Part shown: positions 1-7,681 of the stretch, piece by piece | How the letters are laid out: each line of letters opens with the position of its first letter | Numbering within the stretch: position 1 is the stretch's first letter | Origin: Synura sp. LO234KE | Lineage: Eukaryota; Sar; Synurophyceae; Synurales; Mallomonadaceae | Direction: 5' to 3' | Length of the DNA: 14,974 bases | Assembly: GCA_015143735.1 (NCBI GenBank) | Contig: VKHC01000234.1 | Location: 1 to 14,974 of the forward strand | Translations under genes and position numbers: made by a program | Notes under the pieces: generated by a model | Databases searched by the model: none | Seen by the model: the letters and a program-made list of their open reading frames with translations, nothing else | Told to the model about the DNA's origin: nothing

Positions 1-36
1 ACACACAGGTCTGTGTCCAGCTTCTCTCTATCTTAC

Positions 37-135
37 CTCAGTCTTGTGGTTGATGTCCGCCCCTCTGTTCAGTAGCACCTCCACGGTGGAGGTATGCCCT
101 TCGGTAGAGGCCAACATAAGGGCCGTCCTTCCAAA
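37..135 (-). CDS. Ankyrin-repeat exon (one complete 33-residue repeat)
   Basis: Exactly 99 bases, phase 0 at both ends (acceptor ATATAG before 135, donor GTAAGA after 37). It encodes one ankyrin unit: GRTALMLASTEGHTSTVEVL then LNRGADINHKTE. One-repeat-per-exon symmetric exons allow expansion without frame change. The gene continues beyond the left end of the window. Confidence 0.8.
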
Positions 136-310
136 CTATATCACATACGTACACACTGTTATCACTGTTACATTCTCCTTCCCCGCCAAATAAACACACG
201 GATCCACGTCCACCTCCTCTCTATCTTGCATTGTCACACAAGTAAAGGGGATCGCTATCACCTGAGATATAAATAGACCATCGAATGGCCTCATGTCACA
301 AGGAACTTAC

Positions 311-432
311 ACTGTCCTGGACATCTACGAGATCCGGATAATAGCGAAGGGCCTCCGCCACTTGCTCCGTCTTGCCCTCCCCGGCATAGTAAATGAACTC
401 TTCATTTAATGGACGTAAAATGGAAGGGGCAT
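311..432 (-). CDS. Ankyrin-repeat exon (first repeat)
   Basis: Acceptor TGTACAG before 432 preceded by a pyrimidine-rich tract, donor GTAAGT after 311; phase 1 in, phase 0 out. It encodes EEFIYYAGEGKTEQVAEALR then YYPDLVDVQDS, a classic ankyrin opening (YA..GK.E.V..AL....D.VDVQD). It reads on directly into the next exon. Ankyrin repeats mediate protein binding; in Kidins220 they precede the KAP domain, whereas here they follow it or begin another gene. Confidence 0.7.
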
Positions 433-590
433 CTGTACACGTAGGATACACCATAACAGACAAGGAAGAGTAGGAGAGGTGGAGTAGAGGAGAAGGGGTC
501 TGGTATATAAGGTAGAGGTAGAGGACACGGTATGTCAGTATCTGGATCGGAACAAATAAAGTACACTATGAAACATAAGGAATAACACAC

Positions 591-636
591 CTTGAGGCTT
601 TGGTATATCTGTTGTGTCATCGTCGGTAGACATCGT
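591..636 (-). CDS. 46-base exon: linker to ankyrin exons, or start exon of a second gene
   Basis: Lies between a pyrimidine-rich acceptor (TTGATTCTCTATCAG before 636) and donor CAAG/GTGTGT (after 591). It enters in phase 0 and leaves in phase 1, which exactly fits the next exon starting at 432 in phase 1, restoring an Asp codon across the junction. It encodes TMSTDDDTTDIPKPQ. The second codon is ATG (631-633), so this could instead be the first coding exon of a separate ankyrin gene; the acidic start fits either reading. Confidence 0.5.
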
Positions 637-739
637 CTGATAGAGAATCAAGTAAAGTAAGAGACAACAATCCATTCCAAATTAGTACATTTTAGAGTGA
701 CTTAATTTGTTCTAATACGTAACGCCTTCCTCCACCACC

Positions 740-745
740 TTTAAT
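740..745 (-). terminator. Candidate polyadenylation signal ATTAAA
   Basis: ATTAAA on the minus strand about 35 bases after the TAA at 780-782. It would end the gene if exon 5 is terminal. A six-base match alone is weak, and the alternative is splicing into the ankyrin exons. Confidence 0.25.
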
Positions 746-779
746 CATCCTCGATTATCGCACAGCATATTGCGTACAA

Positions 780-3700
780 TTACAACTGATCGATAGATGC
801 GCACCACGTACTACGGTGACGACGTTCAGACTGTACCTGATGGTTTACTGCTTTGAGGTCTGGATGCAGACCAAGCAGTGATATTAATTCGTTTTTGGGG
901 ATCGTCCTCTCATCCCGTGCGTGTTTCTCCCACATCTCTTCCGCGACATTTGACGATATGTTCAGCTCACCCATTAGACGAGTAAATTCCGACAGGTTAA
1001 TATCAGCCGGAAGATTGGCCTCCAGTTTGCGCCATGTGTAAGTGTCTATATCTTCTGAGGCGTCTTGCGGAATCAGCCGATCTTGATCCAAGAGGGCCAA
1101 TCGACAACGCACAGCGTCAGGCTACGAAATGGGGTAACACAGAATGACTGTAGCGGAGACGCAAATTACACTTTCAATCATACCTGCGCTTTCACGTCGA
1201 ATGTACTCAGAAAATCAACTCGCTTGGAGTCCACTAGTACCTCGTCATCCAGGTTTTCTTTGAGCTTGATTATCCACTGTTTACTCAAATAAGATTCCAC
1301 TTCCAATATTTCTTCGTAGCGCAACAGCTGGTCAAAGACAATCATCTCACGAGCCATCTTGATCTCCCACCCAGGGTAATCATTCCCTCTTTCCAACATG
1401 ATGCAAGTTGTAATCATAGAAGCCTCTCCAACAGCTCTTCCCACCATTTCTCTATCAAGTTGTCTCACCAGGCGCCCACCGTTACGTCTGAAGTAATCCC
1501 ATCCATTGACATCCTCCGCATCCCGCTTCTCCAGCTCGTCGGAATGTACAATGAAGATGGTCTTGGCGCAGTGAGTGTCTTGCAGCAGTGCGAGAGCTTC
1601 AGAGAAGCTAAAATATGACCCATCATTACCCTTAGAAGTGTTCACGAACTTCTTCTTCAGCGCAACTGCATTGTCCTCTTTCCTTGTGTAACATTGACCG
1701 TCAACAGTAGCCCTGTGAACGTCTAACCAGAGTAGCATGTTATCCTGAGGGATCGTGCTAAGGCCCAGATAGCCTCGAGCGAGGTTCGCCTTCTCCGAGT
1801 CGCACATCATCGGTATAGTGAATGGAATCTAATGTAGCATACACGCATACAGAGGAGTCGCACATCATCGGTGTAGTGAATGGAATCTAATGTAACATGC
1901 ATACGTAAACACAACCAAAGCGAGAAAGCGAGTAAATTGTCCTGGGGTAACGCACAGCGACACACATCGTACGGTGGACCAGTTACTCACTTGCACGATC
2001 TTATCCAGGTACTCGTAACCGTTCACTCCGGCGGTTGTATACATACCCTGATCTTGTGATTCTACTGCGGCCACAATTATTCGAGGATCCACGGCCAGAA
2101 AAAACACAAAGGGGGATTTTTCAGATAACAGGATAAGCGCCTGTAGCACTTGGACCACTTTATCCGGCGGACAGCGATCCAGATCGTCTACAAATATGAC
2201 AAGATTGCTGGGCCGGAGTCTCGGGGAGGACAGGAAGGATTTGGGCACCCAGTCCGATAGGCCCAGCCAGGAGAATAAATACATCCACATGTTCGGGACA
2301 CTAATAGAAGGATCACTCATGATTTTTCCGATATCCTCCATCTCTTCCTTCACGGCGGCCATAAACCCGAGCTTCTTCTTCACCTCCGTCTTTGAACACG
2401 TCATTTCAATTTCCTCAGAGGAGGACAGCGGTGTCATTATGTAGTTGTACACGGCGGAGGCGCCCGTTGCGAGTGACAATAATGACCCAAGAGCAAGGCC
2501 GACGGTGTGTACAATGAGAGTTGTTTTAGGTGGTAATTCCTGGAATTCGTCGTTCATACGAATATAGAATGCCACGCAACCAACCAGAAGTCCAACAGAC
2601 ACCAGAAGGCCTATTACAAGAAGGACAAGCATAGCCCTATACTTGGCGAAGGCGTAGGAGGGCCCATACCGCTGCTCGACTGCCTTACGCAAAGCCTTCA
2701 CAAGACCAGCCCACAGGTTGTCACTCCCACAATACAACCACGCGTTGAAGAATACGAAGTAGTAATCATGCTTATTTATCTCCTCTTTGGCATGATTCCG
2801 TGCCCTTTTATTCCATGATAATCTTCTCTTGTCCACGTTGTACAGCCACAGGGCACAGACAAGATTCCTCCTACTCCATTCCTGTCCTTCCGGATGCAGT
2901 GGCAAGTACCTATGGCGGAGGCGCAGACAGCAACACATTCTTCTCGCCCACCGGTACCAAAACTGTTGTGCCGAATCAATCTCTGCCAAACGGTACTCCG
3001 GGGGTATAAAATCTCGGCAAAAGATATGTCTGGCGAAGGCTACAAACGGAGAAAAGACTATACCAAGGGTCCAGAACATAAACCAAAGGTTAGAACTGCT
3101 TGCAGCTCCCAGGTCATCCAGGTAACTATCGGAGATTTTGTAGGTTTGGCTGTCGAACGATGCAGCAGTGGGTTGCGGTCCTCCGAGAAGATCACACCAA
3201 TCGAATATCCGCTTCAATTCTTCAGGACCGTTATTTTTAAGCAGGTCCAGCTCAGAACGCGCGTCATTCATCAGTTTGTCATTCAACATTTTCTTGATAT
3301 CTTCAAGATTTCGTTTTAAACAGAGGTATTTCAAATGCATCTCCACCTTCTCCAATATGAAGGACTTCCCGGCGCCCCAAGGAGCGAACAACCCGATGAC
3401 GAGGGGAAGGCTGTCCCCTTCGAATATAGAGTTCGCCAGAGCCTCGGCAAAGACCGTGGTGCCGATGTGATCCCTCCCATGCTTATCGTCGATTAACAGG
3501 GGAAGGGGAGTATTATCCACGCGGATCTTATCCTTTAACGTCGGCGAACTTTTAAGAACTGCTTCGCCACTAGAACCAGCACCAGCACCACCTTCATTCA
3601 TGCCAACATTTCTCTCTCCACCACCACCACCACTGCCGTTACCACCTCCTCCGCCACCACCTCCAGTGTTACCATCCCTTCTACTTCCTCCTCCATCACC

Positions 3701-5595
3701 ACTGCCATCTCCTTTACTTTCACCATTTCCTCCTTTACTTTCACCATCGCCATCTCCTCCTTTACTTTCACCATCTCCATGCCCATCGTACCCCACCCCC
3801 ACCCCGCCTCCACTCACCGTGTGGGCAGGCCAACCATCCATTGGACGAACTCTCTCCTCCGGCACACCTCTCGCATAATATCCATTTATGATCCGGGTTA
3901 AGATTTTAGTCAGAGGGATATTCAGGGTATGACCGCGGACAGCCTTCACATTCTCTTCGTTCTTTACTGTCTCGTATAGCCACCACCCGTCCAGGTCCTC
4001 GCCCCAGTACGGCCCCCATACCTTCGAAAAATACAGAAATTCTTCACCCTTTAGTAACTGTGCGACTTCCTCTTTAGAGAGGGACAGCAGAGGAAGGCGA
4101 CACGGGGAGAGGGAGGCCCGACCGGACTGCACGTCTCGTAACCGCTCGAGGAAGCGTGGGTCCGAACAAAATTTATGTAACCCCCCTTGATTCCTCACTG
4201 GATAGGCAATCCAAGACGAGAGCTGATTCCCATCCAGAGCTTTACTCAGATCCATGGTAAGGCCGCGGAAAATGGGCGAGAGCAATAGTTCCCTGACCCG
4301 GTCAACAGTCAGGGTCTCTAGGGGACCCTTTACCAATAGCTCGGACACGCCTTCACTACGTAACTGATGCAGAAGGGACAAAAGCTTCACTGCATAGGCT
4401 GATCCAAGGGTAGAGATCCATATTCCATTTACCATAGACTCGTTAGTGATGTTTGCAAGCACATCGCCATCCATTCCACAGAACCAGTGCGGGCGCCAAG
4501 CCTCTTGAAATACAGAGAACATGTCGCTGGACAACAGCCGGGCCACCTCCTCCACACTCAGAGAATCGAGCCCTCGCTTATTCAAAGTGCCCAAATGCTT
4601 CTGACCTGGAATAGTCCGCTGCCGTTCTTCCCTAATGTCAATAGAGGCGATCTCATTGAGAACTTCTAACAGGGCAGGGTTAAGGTTGATACTGTAAGAG
4701 ATGAGTTTCTTAGGGTCCCGCCGCCCAAGCACCCCCACATCCCCCACGGTTATATAAAAATCGTCGTCCCTTTTTCCTATTTTCTCCCTCATCATTTTCT
4801 CAAATATGTCTCGGTCGCTGTCTAAAGGGAACAAACGTTGATACCTCATCCTCAGTGCCTCTGGTACATGACTAAGTCCTATATTATTATATCTAGATTT
4901 TACTCTAACATTGTAAAATTCCCAGATATTGGTATTTTCCCAAGGAGCATGCAAATCATTTTGCCAGTCATCGAGAATTATTTGCACAAACCAAGACATG
5001 CGCACCGGCCATTGCTCACACATTATGATCCAAGGAATCAACTTGCAGATTACAGGCTTCGTCTCGTTATAGCGCAGTTGCTTATTCATAGCAACCAGTC
5101 GGCGTACTACGCGGAAAATATTGGTTATTCGCTTTATCTTTCGGGGGTTGGAGTTCAAGAAAGATGAAAACTTCATTAAAAGCTCGATATCATTAACATA
5201 ATCCTAGAAATTATCATTACTAAATTGAATACGTAAGAATATAATGGCACATCACTTACGCCGTCAGGAGTGGGGAGAGGTGATCCTGCATTCGGCTTCG
5301 CTACATAGCCTGTACTTGCCACTTCCTAGATAAATGATTCAGATTACGCAATATCGTTACCAACCCTCAGCTAGCATAAAGAAAATCAAAATTCATATCA
5401 AAAATAACTCACATTTTGTTTCTTGAGTCCTATGAGTTCTGGATTGGCCGCAAGTTTGAGTGCCCTGAGTTCTGGATAGTCCGCCGGTGCCAAGTTAGGT
5501 TGCGGTAGGCGGGGACGAGCATGTCCGCTTGATATATCAGGATCCCTCATATCTACCTCCTCGTTATTAAGTCGAAATGAAAGCGGTCTATCCAT
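780..5595 (-). CDS. Multi-exon KAP-family P-loop NTPase gene with permuted KAP, SAM-like repeats (gene model, five exons)
   Basis: Model on the minus strand: exons 5413-5595, 5260-5325, 1991-5203, 1184-1828 and 837-1121 (open to the stop at 780-782). All four introns (87, 56, 162 and 62 bases) are phase 0 with GT/AG ends, which strongly supports the joins. If translation stops at 780 the product is about 1482 residues. Order: novel N-terminus (1-83), KAP C-terminal segment (about 84-272), three SAM-like repeats (about 295-529), Gly-rich linker (547-627), KAP NTPase head (about 640-1154), receiver-like segment (1155-1369), helical segment (1370 on). KAP NTPases are membrane-associated ATPases; the animal member Kidins220 is a signalling scaffold with ankyrin, KAP and SAM-like parts. 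Here the KAP tail precedes the head, unlike Kidins220. The start Met at 5593-5595 follows an in-frame TAA. The 3' end is uncertain because a downstream splice into ankyrin exons is also possible. Function beyond membrane NTPase/scaffold is not known. Confidence 0.75.
837..1121 (-). CDS. Exon 5: helical segment of unknown type, possibly terminal exon
   Basis: 95 codons from acceptor CGTAG (before 1121) to a donor CAG/GTACAG (after 837), or open 18 codons further to a TAA at 780-782. The sequence is helix-rich with WRKLEANLP, F..LMGELNIS and WEKHARDERT; the spacing faintly recalls a death-fold domain but I cannot assign it. It immediately follows the receiver-like exon across a 62-base intron. 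If the donor is used, the transcript continues to the 46-base exon at 591-636. Confidence 0.6.
1184..1828 (-). CDS. Exon 4: KAP continuation plus receiver-like alpha/beta segment
   Basis: 215 codons, phase 0 at both ends (acceptor ATTAG before 1828, donor GTATGA after 1184). It opens IPFTIPMM...SEKANLARGYLGLS, which follows naturally from YLDKIVQ of exon 3, as KAP proteins have a Pro-containing strand there. Next is a pattern resembling a response-regulator-receiver-like fold: LLWLD, a LKK helix, an F....AL.LL helix, then the strand KTIFIVHSDE. The last 80 residues are helical and charged. The receiver-like reading is tentative; the phosphoacceptor set cannot be confirmed. The KAP tail expected after this point is absent. 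Confidence 0.7.
1797..1902 (-). repeat. 58-base tandem duplication across the exon 4 acceptor
   Basis: The sequence from GAGTCGCACATCATCGGT through the ATTAG acceptor is present twice, offset 58 bases (acceptor AG at 1829-1830 and at 1887-1888). Both copies hold the exon-start codons ATTCCATTCACT. Only the downstream copy (1828) keeps the reading frame, since 58 is not a multiple of three. Confidence 0.85.
1991..5203 (-). CDS. Exon 3: KAP tail, three SAM-like repeats, Gly-rich linker and KAP NTPase head
   Basis: A single open exon of 1071 codons, phase 0 at both ends (acceptor TTTCTAG before 5203, donor GTGAGT after 1991). Codons 1-9 precede the first internal Met at 5174-5176. The first about 190 residues contain an EQWPVRMSW motif preceded by an Arg/Lys-rich helix, like the C-terminal end of the KAP domain in Kidins220 (EQWPYRTSW by recall). 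Three SAM-like repeats follow, then the low-complexity linker, then Walker A (FAPWGAGKS, 3362-3388), a KAP signature around FNAWLYCGSDNLWA (2708-2749), about three hydrophobic segments (near 3026-3088, 2561-2635 and 2453-2524) and Walker B (LVIFVDDLD, 2177-2203). It ends at NGYEYLDKIVQ, the conserved point just before the KAP tail in family members. There is no stop or frameshift, so it looks functional. Confidence 0.85.
3572..3814 (-). repeat. In-frame coding minisatellite: Gly/Asp/Ser-rich linker
   Basis: Encodes about 80 residues dominated by Gly, with repeated (D)GESKGG units and runs of up to eight Gly. On the plus strand the unit TTTACTTTCACCAT recurs at 3713, 3734 and 3761, spaced 21 and 27 bases, both multiples of three, so repeat changes would keep the frame. 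It joins the SAM-like repeats to the NTPase head and is probably disordered. The opposite strand is Pro/Ser-rich and open for the same trivial reason. Confidence 0.85.
3866..4093 (-). other. SAM-like repeat 3
   Basis: Begins LLSLSKEEVAQLLKGEEF and contains W.PYW then LDGWWLYETV. It is closest to repeat 1: both share the LS.EEVA.LL opening, a Trp-Pro-x-Trp segment and DG..L, suggesting that repeats arose by internal duplication and that 1 and 3 are the better-conserved pair. Confidence 0.5.
4121..4321 (-). other. SAM-like repeat 2 (shortest, most diverged)
   Basis: Begins LETLTVDRVRELLLSPIF and contains LDGNQLSSW. It aligns with repeats 1 and 3 at the opening [ST]L[ST]x[ED] turn, the V..LL helix, the Phe and the DG..L motif, but lacks the W.P.W segment found in the other two. 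Confidence 0.45.
4346..4570 (-). other. SAM-like repeat 1
   Basis: Begins LDSLSVEEVARLLSSDMF, has a central DG followed by a hydrophobic helix, and ends in a helix with KLLSLLHQL. The layout (V..LL...F, then DG..L, then a final Leu-rich helix) matches the SAM fold. Kidins220 also has a SAM-like domain after its KAP tail. Assignment is by pattern only. Confidence 0.5.
5260..5325 (-). CDS. Exon 2: 22-codon exon of the KAP gene
   Basis: A 66-base exon between acceptor CTAG (5326-5329) and donor GTAAGT (5254-5259), phase 0 at both ends, encoding EVASTGYVAKPNAGSPLPTP plus two residues. It is too short to appear as a free-standing reading frame. The duplicated exon at 6646-6714 keeps both splice sites and the frame despite a 3-base insertion, which supports it being a real coding exon. 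It is a Gly/Pro/Ser-rich linker with no recognised domain. Confidence 0.7.
5413..5595 (-). CDS. Exon 1: start exon of the KAP gene
   Basis: 61 codons from an ATG at 5593-5595, ending at a GTGAGT donor (5407-5412). An in-frame TAA shortly upstream supports this as the first coding exon, although a non-coding leader exon cannot be excluded. The segment is polar and Pro-rich with no recognised domain. Near the 3' end it carries two imperfect copies of an 11-residue unit (YPELRALKLAA then NPELIGLKKQN). The broken upstream copy at 6797-6885 has only one PE unit immediately before its donor, so the repeat number differs between copies. Confidence 0.6.
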
Positions 5596-5703
5596 AATTT
5601 GAATTTATGTCTATTTGACCTTGTATTGATGTGCAAATCGTAAGTTCAAGATCTACGTTTTCAGAATTTTGGTTGAGGACAGTGGGGTGGAGGAAAATAC
5701 AAA

Positions 5704-5710
5704 TTATATA
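5704..5710 (-). promoter_or_regulatory. Candidate TATA element upstream of the KAP gene
   Basis: TATATAA on the minus strand, roughly 110 bases upstream of the ATG at 5595, a workable distance for transcription start plus a short leader. The surrounding DNA is AT-rich, so chance occurrence is likely. The rest of 5596-5912 holds no gene that I can see. Confidence 0.2.
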
Positions 5711-5912
5711 GGCAAAATTATTTATGATTTAGGCTTCAGCGAATACGTCTGCGCTGCTGTAAAAAATGATATATTGGTATATTTCACGTTCACCTTTTAA
5801 CTGCGTATTAGTTTCTGATGCTATTGGGTAATTCCTAAATTTTTTATGAATATATTTCAGTTCACTGAATGTATTTTCAAGTGCAACGAAAGTTGCCCTA
5901 ATAGCTTCGGAA

Positions 5913-6885
5913 ATGCCTGAAATACGAAGATAATATCACTGGATAACACCCAGATCACCTCCACACTCAGACTAATGGTGAGCTAACGCGTAATGGAAGT
6001 ACCCGAATGCACTTATTTGGGATAGTAGTACACTGCCGTTCTCCCCTAATGTCAATAGAGGCAATCTCATTGAGAACTTCTAATAGGGCAGGATTAAGGT
6101 TGATACTGTAAGAGATGAGTTTCTTAGGATCCCGCCGTCCAAGCACCTCCATATCCCCCACGGTATTTTCTCCCTCATCATTTTCTCAAATATGTCTCGG
6201 TCGCTGTCTAAAGGAAACAAACGTTGATACCTCATCCTCAGTGCCTCTGGTACATGACTAAGTCCTATATTATTATATCTAGATTTTACTCTAACATTGT
6301 AAAATTCCCAGATATTGGTATTTTCCCAAGGAGCATGCAAATCATTTTGCCAGTCATCGAGAATTATTTGCACAAACCAAGACATGCGCACCGGCCATTG
6401 CTCACACATTATGATCCAAGGAATCAACTTGCAGATTACAGGCTTCGTCTCGTTATAGCGCAGTTGCTTATTCATAGCAACCAGTCGGCGTACTACGCGG
6501 AAAATATTGGTTATTCGCTTTATCTTTCGGGGGTTGGAGTTCAAGAAAGATGAAAACTTCATTAAAAGCTCGATATCATTAACATAATCCTAGAAATTAT
6601 CATTACTAAATTGAATACGTGAGAATATAATGGCACATCACTTACGCCGTCAGGAGTGGGGGGGAGAGGTGATCCTGCATTCGTCTTCGCTACATTGCCT
6701 TTACTTGCCACCTCCTAGATAAATGATTCAGATTACGCAATATCGTTACCAACCCTCAGCTAGCTTTAAAATAAAATTTCTCTAATAAGAACTCACATAT
6801 TCTGGATTGTCCGCCAATGAGAAGAAGCTAGGTTGAGGTCGTAGGCGGGGACGAGCATGTCCGCGCGATATTTATCATGATCCCG
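5913..6885 (-). pseudogene. Partial broken copy of exons 1-3 of the KAP gene
   Basis: Matches 4505-5548 at an offset of 1386 bases in the core. It contains a remnant of exon 1 (6797-6885, stop in the homologous frame upstream), exon 2 (6646-6714, 69 bases, frame and splice sites intact), and the start of exon 3 (from 6589). A 28-base deletion relative to the live copy at about 6164-6165 shifts the frame, leading to an early stop at 6080. Beyond 6050 similarity falls off and ends inside the first SAM-like repeat, so the SAM repeats, linker and NTPase head are missing. It is a truncated tandem duplicate, probably non-functional, though the first exons could still be transcribed. Confidence 0.85.
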
Positions 6886-7681
6886 CGTAAGAGCGATAGC
6901 GAACCATCCAACATGTATTACCTTAATAGCTGGGTAGTAAGTAAGCTCTTGGTGAACAACATGATAGCTAGTCCCTAGGAACAAGAAGAATATTTAGAAA
7001 CATGAAGTAGAAATAATAGTTTGCTATGATTCGAAACCAATTTCTTTAAAACCGCCCCATTAAAAATAGTGAGAGGAGGTACATAGACGTCATTCAACTG
7101 ACTATACTGACTGCCTGTTGAAACATGTATCGAATGATATATGAACAATCGTGAAAACGAATAGCAAATTATTTTTCTCCTCAATTAGCTAAAGATTTTT
7201 TTTCCGTTTTATGCAGTCTCATACAAATCCTTCGCATTCTCTGCGCGTCTAATCTCATTCAATTGTCCTCTCGCGTACCTCCATATCATTTGGTTAATGA
7301 TTTTTGTTTCATCTTCCTACATCGCTTATGTCCTATCCACGCGGCGGTTATTGGCGAAAGCCATTCTGGCGGCCAAAGTAACCTCCTGAACAGCATAGAC
7401 AGGTCTGCCTGCCTCATCCACTGAATCCACCTTCGCATTCATACAAGGATAGACATCCGCACACAAACCAATGGCTGCGAATGCATAGTACTGCTTTCCT
7501 ACATTGGATTTCTAATAATGAACTATAGGACATAACACGGGTTGGGGCGACTCCACCCCAAATCGCGGATACACTCTGACACACGAGATGTGTTTCCAAT
7601 GATTATCACTATGAGGCAGGTTTTCAAACAAAAACTCACTCGACAGTTTCCTTGTTGCCGATTCAGAATAGTCCGCATCCT
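6886..7681. other. No gene recognised
   Basis: Between the two pseudogenes. Short open frames exist on both strands but none has recognisable motifs or splice-supported extensions. AT-rich patches (for example a T run near 7195) are the only notable texture. Confidence 0.5.

Noticed and set aside
402-620. 72-codon minus-strand frame
   Set aside because: Runs through the intron between the 46-base exon and the ankyrin exon in the wrong frame; its Pro/Leu/Tyr content is the acceptor pyrimidine tract.
2800-3470. Several overlapping plus-strand frames of 69-141 codons
   Set aside because: All lie antisense to the KAP NTPase head, whose motifs are clear.
3600-3878. Pro/Ser-rich plus-strand open frame
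   Set aside because: Complement of the Gly-rich coding minisatellite; composition alone keeps it open.
4838-5167. 109-codon plus-strand open frame, with an identical twin at 6224-6553
   Set aside because: It is antisense to exon 3 and repeated only because the exon is duplicated; no protein features.
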